Part shown: positions 25,981-34,414 of the stretch, one piece after another
How the letters are laid out: every line of letters begins with the position of its first letter
How positions within the stretch are numbered: position 1 is the stretch's first letter
NCBI RefSeq assembly: GCF_024347315.1
Contig: NZ_AP025460.1
Span: 558,001-622,000, forward strand
Length of the DNA stretch: 64,000 nt
Reading direction: 5' to 3'
Origin: Vibrio atlanticus
Lineage (GTDB): Bacteria; Pseudomonadota; Gammaproteobacteria; Enterobacterales; Vibrionaceae
Made by a program: the position numbers and the translations under genes
The notes under the pieces: generated by a model
Databases searched by the model: none
What the model was told of the DNA's origin: nothing
What the model saw: only the letters and a program-made list of their open reading frames with translations

Positions 25981-26060
25981 ATATTACTTGGTTAATATTT
26001 ATGTGGCTTGGCTAGTATTGATATTGCTTGGTTAGTATTAATATTGGTTGATTAACCTTC
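25981..26060. repeat. 20-bp degenerate tandem repeat upstream of arcB
   Basis: Four consecutive 20-base units start at 25981, 26001, 26021 and 26041. The best copies read ATATTGCTTGGTTAGTATTA with two to five changes; the last unit is diverged at its 3' half. The array fills much of the gap between the GGDEF gene and arcB, 100 bases before the arcB start. It belongs to a recurring class in this window. Confidence 0.8.
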
Positions 26061-26159
26061 GATATTACCGCTAATCTCTTGCTGCGTGTGATGTAGCTAG
26101 CTTACCTACTATCTTCAAACAAGGTAGAATGTTGCTAGTCTTATCGCGTGGAGCGCTAA

Positions 26160-28547
26160 ATGAAACCCATGAAAAATCTTGCCCAGTATTACGTGGATCT
26201 GCTCGTAAAATTGGGGATTGTCCGCTTTTCTATCTTACTCGCCCTAGCGCTTGTTGCCCTTGCTGTTGTTGTACAAGTCGGTATCACCCTCGCACTCAAA
26301 GGTAATGTTGATGATATCGACATTGTCCGTTCGGTTTTCTTCGGTTTAGTGATCACACCTTGGGCGGTCTATTTTCTCTCAGTCGTGGTCGATCAACTGG
26401 AAGAGTCTCGCCAAAGGTTGGCTAAATTGGTCTCTAAGCTGGGTGACATGCGAGAGCGAGATCAAGAACTCAACAATAAACTGCAACTCAATATCGAAAA
26501 GCTCAACCAAGAAATTGAAGATCGTGAAAAAGCAGAAGAAGCGCGTGCAGAAGCAATGCATGATCTTGAGAACGAAGTGTTTCAGCGTGAGCGAACTCAG
26601 CTTGAATTAGCAGAACGTACGGCGCTGTTGCGTTCGTTTATCGATGCCTCGCCTGACCTCATTTATTATCGCAATGAAGATGGGGTGTTTTCAGGTTGCA
26701 ACCGAGCGGTTGAAGAACTCACGGGCAAAACAGAAAAAGAGCTAGTTGGTTTGACGCCTTGGGATGTCTACAGCAAAGAGGTCGCTCAACAAGTTGTTGA
26801 AACAGATAAGAAAGTATTTTCTGACAACCAAGCGCTGACCTATGATCAATGGCTAGAATACCCTGACGGACGTAAGAGTTACTTCGAACTGCGTAAAGTC
26901 CCTTTCTACAGTAAAGATGGTCGCCACCTTGGCTTGGTTGGTTTTGGTCGTGATATTACCGAGCGTAAAGAGCACCAAGAATCACTAGAGAAAGCCAGTC
27001 GCGATAAGACCACCTTTATCTCAACCATTAGCCACGAGCTAAGAACACCGCTCAATGGCATCATCGGCTTGAGCCGCATGTTATTGGATAGCCAGCTGAC
27101 GACCGAGCAGCGTAAGCAGATGCAAACCATCAAGGTGAGCGCGGTAACATTGGGTAATATCTTTAACGATATTATCGACATGGATAAGTTCGACCGCCGT
27201 AAGCTTGAGCTATTCCCAACCCCTATCAATTTTGAAGATTTCGTTGTTGAGATCGAAAGCATTTCTGCGTTAATGGCAGAGCAGAAAGGGTTGAGGTTTG
27301 ATCTAGAAAGATTGTCCGATCTCCCATCTGCAGTTGAGGTGGATGGTACTCGTCTTAGACAGGTATTGTGGAATCTTGTAAGCAACGCGATGAAGTTCAC
27401 CAAAGATGGTGGTGTCGTGATGACGGTCAGCGCTGAAATTGATGGCGATTTTGCTAACATCACGATGGAAGTAGAAGATACCGGGATTGGTATCCCTGAA
27501 AGTGAAATCGAGAAGATCTTCGCGATGTACTATCAGGTGAAATCGGGAACTGACAATTTACACGCTGTCGGTACCGGAATTGGTCTTGCTGTATCTCAAC
27601 AGCTGATCAATATGATGGATGGTCACATTGAAGTCACCAGTGAAGAGGGTTTTGGTAGTACCTTTACGGTTTCGATTCGAGTTCCAGTTAATCACGATAC
27701 TCAGGCTTTGATCAAAACGCCCAGAAAGCAGTCCAACCTTAAGATTTTCATGGTCGAAGACATTGAGCTCAATATCACAGTAGCTCGTTCTTTACTTGAA
27801 AGCCTAGGGCATGAAGTGACAGTCGTAATGACGGGTAAAGAGGCACAAATCGTTTTCAACCCGAAAGATTATGACTTGGTATTACTGGATATCCAGTTAC
27901 CAGATATGACTGGTTTCGACATTGCCCAATACTACCGCGAGAAATATAGCCAATTGCCGCCTTTGGTGGCATTAACCGCGAATGTATTAAACAATAAGCA
28001 AGAGTATTTCCAGAAAGGTATGGATGAAGCGATCAGTAAACCACTGTCGGTTCGTGCAATCCAGGATGTCATCAGCGAGTTGATTGAGGATGCCCCAGAG
28101 GTTATTGAGAAAGCCGAGGGCATTGATACAGTAAAGGATGTTGAAAAAGTAGCAGGTGTTGAGAAAGTAACAACGAGTAAGCCGGCTCTTTCAACGATTG
28201 ATACCACTTTGCTTGATATTGATATGCTAGAGTCTTATGTTGACATTGTCGGGTCGAAACCTGTTTTGGATAGTATCGTGATGTTTGAAGATATGATGCC
28301 GGAATATATGGAAATATTGAATTCCAATATGGTTGCGAAAGATCAAGACAGTATCGTTTCTGAGGCACACAAGATTAAAGGTGCAGCAGGTTCCATTGGC
28401 CTGAAACGCATACAGCAAGTTGCTCAGAAAGCTCAATCTCCAGATATGCCTGCGTGGTGGGAGAACATTTCAGATTGGGTTGATGAAATAAATAACGAAT
28501 ACCAAAATGATATTGAAGTCTTAAAGAGTTGGTTAAATCAAAGGTAG
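26160..28547 (+). CDS. arcB: Aerobic respiration control sensor kinase ArcB
   Basis: ArcB is the tripartite hybrid histidine kinase that senses quinone redox state and phosphorylates ArcA under low oxygen. The 795 residues show two membrane helices (about 22-46 and 56-77), a coiled-coil linker (~80-150), a PAS domain (~153-270), the kinase core with His292 in STISHELRTPLNG, N- and G-boxes (NLVSNAMKF, DTGIGIPES, GTGIGLAVS), a receiver with Asp577 (YDLVLLDIQLPD), and an HPt domain with His737 (SEAHKIKGAAGS). A ~20-residue linker insertion rich in VEKV precedes HPt. Cys180 is conserved, but Tyr occupies position 241 where E. coli has the second redox Cys; there is no other cysteine in the protein. 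GGAG precedes the ATG. Confidence 0.97.
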   Translation: MKPMKNLAQYYVDLLVKLGIVRFSILLALALVALAVVVQVGITLALKGNVDDIDIVRSVFFGLVITPWAVYFLSVVVDQLEESRQRLAKLVSKLGDMRERDQELNNKLQLNIEKLNQEIEDREKAEEARAEAMHDLENEVFQRERTQLELAERTALLRSFIDASPDLIYYRNEDGVFSGCNRAVEELTGKTEKELVGLTPWDVYSKEVAQQVVETDKKVFSDNQALTYDQWLEYPDGRKSYFELRKVPFYSKDGRHLGLVGFGRDITERKEHQESLEKASRDKTTFISTISHELRTPLNGIIGLSRMLLDSQLTTEQRKQMQTIKVSAVTLGNIFNDIIDMDKFDRRKLELFPTPINFEDFVVEIESISALMAEQKGLRFDLERLSDLPSAVEVDGTRLRQVLWNLVSNAMKFTKDGGVVMTVSAEIDGDFANITMEVEDTGIGIPESEIEKIFAMYYQVKSGTDNLHAVGTGIGLAVSQQLINMMDGHIEVTSEEGFGSTFTVSIRVPVNHDTQALIKTPRKQSNLKIFMVEDIELNITVARSLLESLGHEVTVVMTGKEAQIVFNPKDYDLVLLDIQLPDMTGFDIAQYYREKYSQLPPLVALTANVLNNKQEYFQKGMDEAISKPLSVRAIQDVISELIEDAPEVIEKAEGIDTVKDVEKVAGVEKVTTSKPALSTIDTTLLDIDMLESYVDIVGSKPVLDSIVMFEDMMPEYMEILNSNMVAKDQDSIVSEAHKIKGAAGSIGLKRIQQVAQKAQSPDMPAWWENISDWVDEINNEYQNDIEVLKSWLNQR

Positions 28548-28551
28548 AAGA

Positions 28552-28998
28552 ATGATGAAAAAATTAGCATTTGCCGCATGTGTAGTAGCATTAGCGGGTT
28601 GTTCTGCGCCACAAGTAGAATGGCAGCAAGATAATCAAGTCGAAGTATCTGCAGCGACAGTCACAATGAAAAGCAACCTGTGGCACAACAAAATGCCTAC
28701 GATTGGGGAGGCTCAAGATAAGACTCTACATGGTGCTATCTACCTAGAATCTGACTCACAATTACCAGCAACACTTGCGGTTGAGAGTGTGACGGTTAAA
28801 CAGGGTGCAGATACCTTGTTGGTAACAGCTGACGATCTAGATTTAAGAACACACAGTGAAACCCAGTGGGAAGTTGCTTTTGTATGGCAGTTAGAGATCG
28901 ACAGTGATAAGCCTGTTGATGTTGCGATTGAACTCAAAGATGGCGAAACCGTGAAGTGGTTAGTCGAGAAAGACGTTAAGGTAGATACGGTTTACTAA
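28552..28998 (+). CDS. Uncharacterised lipoprotein downstream of arcB
   Basis: I do not recognise a family. The 148-residue product begins with a lipoprotein signal (MMKKLAFAACVVALAGCSAP, lipobox LAGC at residue 17), with Ser after the Cys predicting outer-membrane sorting. The mature part is acidic, with alternating hydrophobic residues that suggest a beta-sandwich rather than helices, and has no further cysteines. It starts four bases after the arcB stop, and an AGAAG-type ribosome site overlaps the arcB end, so it is co-transcribed with arcB and closed by a strong terminator. The second ATG at 28555 is an equally possible start. Linkage suggests, but does not show, a link to envelope or redox state. 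Confidence 0.75.
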   Translation: MMKKLAFAACVVALAGCSAPQVEWQQDNQVEVSAATVTMKSNLWHNKMPTIGEAQDKTLHGAIYLESDSQLPATLAVESVTVKQGADTLLVTADDLDLRTHSETQWEVAFVWQLEIDSDKPVDVAIELKDGETVKWLVEKDVKVDTVY

Positions 28999-29021
28999 AA
29001 CCTTAGCGAACAATGAACAAT

Positions 29022-29056
29022 AAAAAAGGGAGAATGCGTTGGCATTCTCCCTTTTT
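29022..29056 (+). terminator. Terminator after arcB and the lipoprotein gene
   Basis: AAAAAAGGGAGAATGC, loop GTTG and GCATTCTCCCTTTTT form a long stem with a T tract, 24 bases after the lipoprotein stop. A-rich and T-rich flanks make it potentially bidirectional, so it may also stop arcA transcripts arriving from the right. Confidence 0.93.
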
Positions 29057-29085
29057 AATAACGATTGATCACGCTTCGATTGCTA

Positions 29086-29166
29086 GAAGTACTAACTGTT
29101 TATAAGTACTACCTGTTTATAAGTACTAACTGGTTAGAAGTGCTATCGGTTTAGAAGTGCTAATCG
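29086..29166. repeat. 17-bp degenerate tandem repeat between arcB and arcA operons
   Basis: Units of 17 bases start at 29086, 29103, 29120, 29137 and 29154 (partial). The first reads GAAGTACTAACTGTTTA; later copies differ at one to five positions. The array sits in the convergent gap, just past the terminator and 37 bases from the arcA stop, so arcA mRNA would carry it in its 3' UTR. Confidence 0.85.
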
Positions 29167-29202
29167 ACGGCAAGAACTAAACGGCCAGAAGCGCGAATCG
29201 AA

Positions 29203-29919
29203 TTAGTCTTCTAGGTCACCACAAAAGCGGTAGCCTTCACCGTGAATCGTCGCGATGATTTCTGGTGTACCAGAAACAGATTCAAAGTGCTTACGAATAC
29301 GACGGATTGTTACGTCTACAGTACGATCGTGTGGCTTAAGCTCACGCCCAGTCATCTTCTTAAGAAGGTCTGCTCGTGTTTGGATCTTACCTGGGTTCTC
29401 ACAGAAGTGAAGCAGAGCACGGAACTCTGAACGAGGTAGCTTGTAGCCTTCGCCATCTGGGCTAACCAGAGAACGACTGTTGATATCTAGTACCCAACCA
29501 TTGAACTCGTACTTCTCAACGCTACGCTTTTCTTCTTGAACAGAGCTTGTGCTCATTGAACGGTTCAGAAGGTTGCGTGCACGGATAGTCAGCTCACGAG
29601 GGTTGAAAGGCTTTGTGATGTAGTCATCTGCGCCGATCTCTAGGCCAAGGATCTTATCAACTTCATTATCACGACCTGTTAAGAACATAAGCGCTACATT
29701 TGCTTGCTCACGCAGTTCACGAGCAAGTAGTAGGCCATTCTTACCTGGAAGGTTGATGTCCATAATTACAAGGTTAACTTGGTTGTCAGATAGCACTTGG
29801 TGCATCTCTTCACCGTCGCTAGCCTCAAAAACAGCATATCCCTCTGCTTCAAAAATACTCTTTAGAGTGTTACGAGTTACTTGCTCATCTTCAACGATAA
29901 GAATCTGCGGGGTTTGCAT
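29203..29919 (-). CDS. arcA: Two-component response regulator ArcA
   Basis: ArcA is the OmpR-type regulator phosphorylated by ArcB; under low oxygen it represses respiratory and TCA genes. The 238-residue protein starts at the ATG at 29919 ([13 protein letters not shown]); the open frame upstream is not ArcA-like. The receiver domain carries Asp54 ([13 protein letters not shown]) and Lys in [13 protein letters not shown]; the winged-helix domain ends in [18 protein letters not shown] and [11 protein letters not shown], as in E. coli. It converges on arcB, whereas E. coli keeps the two genes far apart. The upstream gap contains a perfect FNR box about 260 bases from the start. Confidence 0.97.
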   Translation of the reverse strand: MQTPQILIVEDEQVTRNTLKSIFEAEGYAVFEASDGEEMHQVLSDNQVNLVIMDINLPGKNGLLLARELREQANVALMFLTGRDNEVDKILGLEIGADDYITKPFNPRELTIRARNLLNRSMSTSSVQEEKRSVEKYEFNGWVLDINSRSLVSPDGEGYKLPRSEFRALLHFCENPGKIQTRADLLKKMTGRELKPHDRTVDVTIRRIRKHFESVSGTPEIIATIHGEGYRFCGDLED

Positions 29920-30495
29920 TTGGCGGTACCTAAATTTGTGACGAAACTGTGCTAATAGAATAAATTCTAGGCAAAACATAACATACAGGTAATGTATTTT
30001 TGATGATAACTTAAAGTTTTCAAAAAAACACTTACTTCCAGCTATCTGCCTTCCTTGAAGTATTGCCCAATAACGTAGATCCAGTACGCCTTTCAATCAT
30101 TCTTTTAGTGATTTAAGAGGATTCTATAATGTTAACAGCATGCTAACAACGCGAGAATGTTAATTCCATTCACTTTGTTGATTTACATCAATTGCCGTAT
30201 CGCAACAAACTTTAATAGTATGGCTACAACTTAACCAATGTTATGGTGACTATTTAGCACCAAAATAAGAATGATTATTCGAGATGTTTCTCACATCTTG
30301 CTTGCTAAAGACCGGACTATGAACCAAGGAAGCTGAAAGCTATCCTTAGAGTCTAGTAGATAAATATGCTCAATCAACTTTTATTTCGTATTAAATTGGG
30401 CATAGAACAATGAAAACAAAGGATTAATTTTAATAATATATAAAAGCATAGAGGCTCGCCTGACTTAATAGGTTTGCCTTACTCACGGAGGATAT
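29920..30495. other. Divergent arcA / rraA regulatory region
   Basis: This 576-base gap separates arcA (left) and rraA (right) and contains no convincing gene. It holds the FNR box at 30178-30191. Reading right, a -10-like TAATAG at 30213-30218 is about 30 bases from the box centre, the class II geometry, so an anaerobic transcript toward rraA is possible with a leader of ~270 bases. A small hairpin, AGATGT / ACATCT at 30281-30297, has no T tract. Ribosome site GGAGGA for rraA lies at 30487-30492. Confidence 0.5.
30178..30191. promoter_or_regulatory. Perfect FNR-type box
   Basis: TTGATTTACATCAA matches the FNR consensus TTGAT-N4-ATCAA at all ten defined positions. It lies between arcA and rraA. 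The E. coli arcA gene is FNR-activated, so control of arcA is expected; the best-placed -10 element (30213-30218) instead reads toward rraA. Confidence 0.75.
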
Positions 30496-30981
30496 ATGCA
30501 CGATATAACACCTGACTTATGTGATGAGTTTGAAAGCAAAGTCACGCTACTGAATATGCCATTGCAGAACTTCGGCCAGCGTGGTGCGTTCTGGGGAAAA
30601 ATTGTAACAGTTCGTTGTTATCACGATAATTCCAAGGTTCGTGAGGTTTTAGAGACCGATGGCTGCGGCAAAGTACTCGTTGTAGACGGTAATGGCTCGT
30701 GTCAAAAAGCGTTACTTGGCGACCAATTGGCTATTCTAGCCATCGAAAATGGTTGGGAAGGCGTAATTGTGAATGGTGCGGTGCGTGATGTTGCGATGAT
30801 GGCGCAGATGGATCTTGGTATTCAAGCTCTCGGAGCCTCTCCATTTAAAACCGAGAAGCACGGTGTTGGGCAAGTGAATGTGACGCTCTCTATACACAAT
30901 CAACTGATTCAGCCCGGTGATTACATTTATGCCGATTGGAATGGTGTGTTAATTTCAACGGAATTGTTGATTGAATCTTAA
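30496..30981 (+). CDS. rraA: Regulator of ribonuclease E activity A
   Basis: RraA is a trimeric protein that binds the C-terminal scaffold of RNase E and inhibits mRNA decay; the family was once misnamed MenG methyltransferase. The 161 residues match the family length, with the characteristic [19 protein letters not shown] near residue 27, [20 protein letters not shown] near 80 and VRDV following. A strong GGAGGA ribosome site precedes the ATG. It appears monocistronic and converges on the small gene at 31011. Confidence 0.95.
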   Translation: MHDITPDLCDEFESKVTLLNMPLQNFGQRGAFWGKIVTVRCYHDNSKVREVLETDGCGKVLVVDGNGSCQKALLGDQLAILAIENGWEGVIVNGAVRDVAMMAQMDLGIQALGASPFKTEKHGVGQVNVTLSIHNQLIQPGDYIYADWNGVLISTELLIES

Positions 30982-31010
30982 CGGGCTCATCAATAAAGAA
31001 GTGGGATAGA

Positions 31011-31487
31011 TTAGAAGCGAAACCCTAATCCTACCTCAACACCTTGTTGCCACTCTTCATAATCAAGGGTGGCATGCATATCTAGATTTTCGGTTAGCTG
31101 CACGCGGCTGGAAAGCTCTGCGGCTACCGATTTCTCACTGTCTTCTGTTTCATTGTTATAGGTGTGTAGAGAGCTGTTGAAAGAGACTCTTTCGGAAAAC
31201 TGATAACTAACACCACTCAAGAATCCACTCTCATTTTTCAGTGCAGCAGTGTTGATTCGTGTACCGACATAAAGATCCACATCAGAAAACAAGCTATAAG
31301 AATAACCACTGTCTACTGTCCAAGTATCAAAGCTTTCACTCGATGTACTTTGCGTGGAGATAAAAAACTTATGGGCAGAGCTATCGATTTGACTGGGGAG
31401 CAAAGGCAAACTGCTCAGTAGCGGTAAACTGTTCGCTGAACAAACAACAGGCATAGCAAAGACTAAAAGAATAAGTAATCTCTTCAT
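31011..31487 (-). CDS. Small secreted protein, probably outer-membrane barrel-like
   Basis: I do not recognise a named family. The 158-residue product has a clear signal peptide (MKRLLILLVFAMPVVCSANS, cleavage near residue 18). The mature part consists of short alternating beta strands (VDLYVGTRINTAAL, FLSGVSYQFSERVSFNSSL, ELSSRVQLTENLDMHATLDY) and ends in GLGFRF with a C-terminal Phe, the signature of outer-membrane beta-barrels. AGGAG precedes the ATG. It converges on rraA with only a 29-base gap. A small barrel is the best reading; a periplasmic beta protein is the alternative. Confidence 0.65.
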   Translation of the reverse strand: MKRLLILLVFAMPVVCSANSLPLLSSLPLLPSQIDSSAHKFFISTQSTSSESFDTWTVDSGYSYSLFSDVDLYVGTRINTAALKNESGFLSGVSYQFSERVSFNSSLHTYNNETEDSEKSVAAELSSRVQLTENLDMHATLDYEEWQQGVEVGLGFRF

Positions 31488-31791
31488 TTCCCACTCCTGA
31501 TGTCATTATTATTGTTTTTCGAACGTTATTGTTCAATTAAAGCACAGGAATTGTATGTTCGCTGTACTATCGATAGAGCATTTTGTTATGACTATATATG
31601 CAACTGATTACTTCTGTTTGTTTGATGAGTTAATCCAGTCTCTGAATGGCAGGTTGATGCAGGGTGTTTTATCTCTTAAATGAAGGTTTGCTCTGAAAAA
31701 CGGTGTGAATGTAAAAAAAACGCAACTTTTCATTGACGCATAGTAGTAAAAATTGATACACGTAGAGTAAAGCACAAGCAGAGAATTTGAT

Positions 31792-31869
31792 ATGCAGCAT
31801 GTAAGCCACCTAGTAATGACCACCACCATTATTATTACCGACATTCACATTGTTGGGGCAGGCTGCTAA
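31792..31869 (+). CDS. thrL: thr operon leader peptide
   Basis: This 25-codon ORF begins MQHVSHLVM and then reads TTTIIIT, with four Thr and five Ile codons in total, all ACC or ATT. It lies just upstream of a strong terminator and the thrABC operon. This is the standard attenuation arrangement: when charged tRNA-Thr or tRNA-Ile is scarce, the ribosome stalls in the run and the terminator fails to form. The ORF is too short for gene callers. Upstream, TTGACG at 31733-31738 is a likely -35 with a weak -10 (GATACA, 31755-31760). Confidence 0.92.
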   Translation: MQHVSHLVMTTTIIITDIHIVGAGC

Positions 31870-31881
31870 GTAACAGATTTT

Positions 31882-31922
31882 AAAAAAAAGGCCTGTATCC
31901 AACAAGATACAGGCCTTTTTTT
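31882..31922 (+). terminator. thr attenuator
   Basis: GGCCTGTATC, loop CAACAA and GATACAGGCC form a perfect 10-bp stem flanked by eight A and eight T. It lies 12 bases after the thrL stop and 30 before thrA, the position of a transcription attenuator. Confidence 0.93.
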
Positions 31923-31952
31923 GTACCATTTTTATGACTTATGGAGAAAGGG

Positions 31953-34412
31953 ATGCGCGTTTTAAAGTTTGGAGGTTCATCATTAGCTGATGCAGATCGT
32001 TTTTTACGAGCGGCTGATATCATCGCTAATAATGCCCAGCAAGAAGAGCTAGCCGTTGTACTATCGGCTCCAGGAAAAACAACCAATAAGTTGGTCGCTG
32101 TTATTGAAGCTGCACTGAAAAACGGTGAAGCTGACACACAGATTTCAGAGATCGAATCATCATTTTCTGCACTGTTTGCAGAGATTCAAGCGGTATTGCC
32201 GTCAGTAGATGGCTCTGCGTTTCAAGAGCAAGTCGATACCTCTCTTGCTCAACTTAAGCAGTTCGTGAATGGTATTAACCTACTGGGCATGTGCCCGAAT
32301 CACGTAAATGCTCGCATCATTAGTAAAGGTGAGCGAGTTTCAATCCAGCTAATGAAAGCGGTGCTGGAAGCGAAAGGCCAACCAGCAAGTCTGATTGACC
32401 CTGTGGAATACCTCTATGCTCAAGGTGATCATCTTGAAGCTATGGTTGATGTGGATATTTCAACTCAGAACTTCCGCCAATCACCGCTTCCTAGAGGTCA
32501 CGTAAATATCATGCCGGGCTTTACTGCTGGTAATGAAAAAGGCGAGCTAGTAACGCTTGGCCGTAACGGCTCTGACTACTCAGCTGCAGTTCTAGCGGCA
32601 TGTCTACGTGCTGATTGCTGTGAGATTTGGACTGACGTCGATGGTGTTTACAACTGTGACCCACGCTTAGTGGATGATGCCCGTCTTCTTAAATCGCTAA
32701 GCTATCAAGAAGCGATGGAGCTTTCTTACTTCGGCGCTTCGGTTTTACATCCGAAAACTATCGCTCCGATCGCACAATTCCATATTCCTTGCCTAATCAA
32801 AAACAGCTTCAACCCACAGGGTGCAGGTACTTTGATCGGCCAAGACACTGGCGAAGATAACCTAGCAATCAAAGGCATCACTACGCTAAGTGACCTAACG
32901 ATGGTTAACGTATCAGGCCCAGGTATGAAGGGTATGGTAGGCATGGCGAGTCGTGTATTCGGCGCGATGTCTTCTGCCGGCGTTTCTATTGTCCTTATTA
33001 CTCAATCTTCTTCTGAGTACAGCATCAGCTTCTGTATTGAATCAGCTGACAAAGTGAAAGCGAAGCAAGTGCTATCAGACGCGTTTGAACTTGAACTTAA
33101 AGATGGCCTATTAGAGCCTGTTGAGTTCATGGACGATGTCGCGATTGTTACGCTAGTGGGTGACGGTATGCGTACATCACGTGGCGTTGCTTCTCAGTTC
33201 TTCTCTTCTTTAGCTGAAGTGAACGTTAACATCGTTGCTATTGCTCAAGGCTCTTCAGAGCGTGCTATCTCTGCCGTTATCCCTGAAGATAAAATCTCAG
33301 AAGCAATCAAAGCGTGTCACGAAAACCTATTCAACTCTAAGCACTTCCTTGACGTATTCGTTGTTGGTGTTGGTGGTGTTGGTGGTGAGCTTGTTGACCA
33401 GATCCAACGTCAACAAGGCAAACTGGCTGAAAAAGGCATCGTGATTCGCGTATGTGGTTTAGCAAACAGCAAAGGCTTGCTGCTAGACAGCGATGGTCTA
33501 CCGCTAGAGCAGTGGCGTGACCGTATGTCGAGTGCGACTGAAGAATTCAGCCTAGCGCGTTTAGCGGCACTTGTTCAACGTAACCACATCATCAACCCAG
33601 TGTTGGTTGATTGTACATCTAGCGAAGGTATTGCAGGGCAATACGCTGATTTCCTAGCGGCTGGTTTCCACGTTGTAACACCAAACAAAAAAGCCAACAC
33701 AGCAAGTATGGCTTACTACCATCAGCTTCGTGAGGTTGCACGTAACTCTCGTCGTAAATTGATGTACGAGACAACAGTAGGCGCAGGTCTACCAGTAATC
33801 GAAAACCTACAGAACCTAATCTCTGCAGGTGATGAGCTTGAGAAGTTCAACGGCATTCTTTCTGGTTCACTGTCTTACATCTTCGGTAAGCTGGATGAGG
33901 GTATGACACTCAGCCAAGCAACCAACATTGCTAAAGATAACGGCTTCACTGAGCCGGATCCTCGTGATGATCTGTCTGGTATGGACGTTGCGCGTAAGCT
34001 GCTTATTCTTGCTCGTGAAGCGGGTATGGCACTTGAGCTTGAAGATGTTGAAGTTGACCAAGCATTGCCACCTGGTTTTGATGATTCAGGTACGGTTGAC
34101 GAGTTCATGGCTCGCTTGCCAGAAGCGGATGCATACTTCAAAGAGCAGTCAGCTATCGCAGCAGAAGAAGGCAAAGTACTTCGTTATGTGGGTGAGATCG
34201 CTGAAGGTAAATGTAAGGTTCGTATCGCAGCTGTTGATGGCGATGACCCAATGTTTAAGATTAAAGATGGCGAGAACGCTCTGGCATTCTACAGTCGTTA
34301 CTACCAGCCAATCCCACTCGTTCTGCGTGGCTACGGTGCAGGTACTGAAGTTACAGCAGCAGGCGTATTCTCTGATGTGATGCGTACTCTTGGTTGGAAA
34401 TTAGGAGTTTAG
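31953..34412 (+). CDS. thrA: Bifunctional aspartokinase I / homoserine dehydrogenase I
   Basis: ThrA performs the first and third steps of threonine synthesis from aspartate. I start it at the ATG at 31953 ([12 protein letters not shown], ribosome site GGAG ten bases upstream), giving 819 residues. The aspartokinase domain spans ~1-290 ([16 protein letters not shown]), two ACT regulatory domains follow (~315-460, with [12 protein letters not shown] and [11 protein letters not shown]), and the homoserine dehydrogenase domain begins near 465 with the NAD(P) site [16 protein letters not shown]. Feedback inhibition by threonine is known for the family. It is first in thrABC, under the thrL attenuator. 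Confidence 0.96.
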   Translation: MRVLKFGGSSLADADRFLRAADIIANNAQQEELAVVLSAPGKTTNKLVAVIEAALKNGEADTQISEIESSFSALFAEIQAVLPSVDGSAFQEQVDTSLAQLKQFVNGINLLGMCPNHVNARIISKGERVSIQLMKAVLEAKGQPASLIDPVEYLYAQGDHLEAMVDVDISTQNFRQSPLPRGHVNIMPGFTAGNEKGELVTLGRNGSDYSAAVLAACLRADCCEIWTDVDGVYNCDPRLVDDARLLKSLSYQEAMELSYFGASVLHPKTIAPIAQFHIPCLIKNSFNPQGAGTLIGQDTGEDNLAIKGITTLSDLTMVNVSGPGMKGMVGMASRVFGAMSSAGVSIVLITQSSSEYSISFCIESADKVKAKQVLSDAFELELKDGLLEPVEFMDDVAIVTLVGDGMRTSRGVASQFFSSLAEVNVNIVAIAQGSSERAISAVIPEDKISEAIKACHENLFNSKHFLDVFVVGVGGVGGELVDQIQRQQGKLAEKGIVIRVCGLANSKGLLLDSDGLPLEQWRDRMSSATEEFSLARLAALVQRNHIINPVLVDCTSSEGIAGQYADFLAAGFHVVTPNKKANTASMAYYHQLREVARNSRRKLMYETTVGAGLPVIENLQNLISAGDELEKFNGILSGSLSYIFGKLDEGMTLSQATNIAKDNGFTEPDPRDDLSGMDVARKLLILAREAGMALELEDVEVDQALPPGFDDSGTVDEFMARLPEADAYFKEQSAIAAEEGKVLRYVGEIAEGKCKVRIAAVDGDDPMFKIKDGENALAFYSRYYQPIPLVLRGYGAGTEVTAAGVFSDVMRTLGWKLGV

Positions 34413-34414
34413 GA

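Noticed and set aside
25981..26060. CRISPR array
   Set aside because: Units are contiguous and degenerate, with no unique spacers and no cas genes.
26906..27463. 185-codon minus-strand ORF inside arcB
   Set aside because: Antisense to the conserved kinase core; Ser/Leu-rich composition typical of antisense shadows.
30226..30495. FnrS-like sRNA gene in the arcA-rraA gap
   Set aside because: The FNR box is suggestive, but no rho-independent terminator follows before rraA and the sequence does not resemble enterobacterial FnrS.
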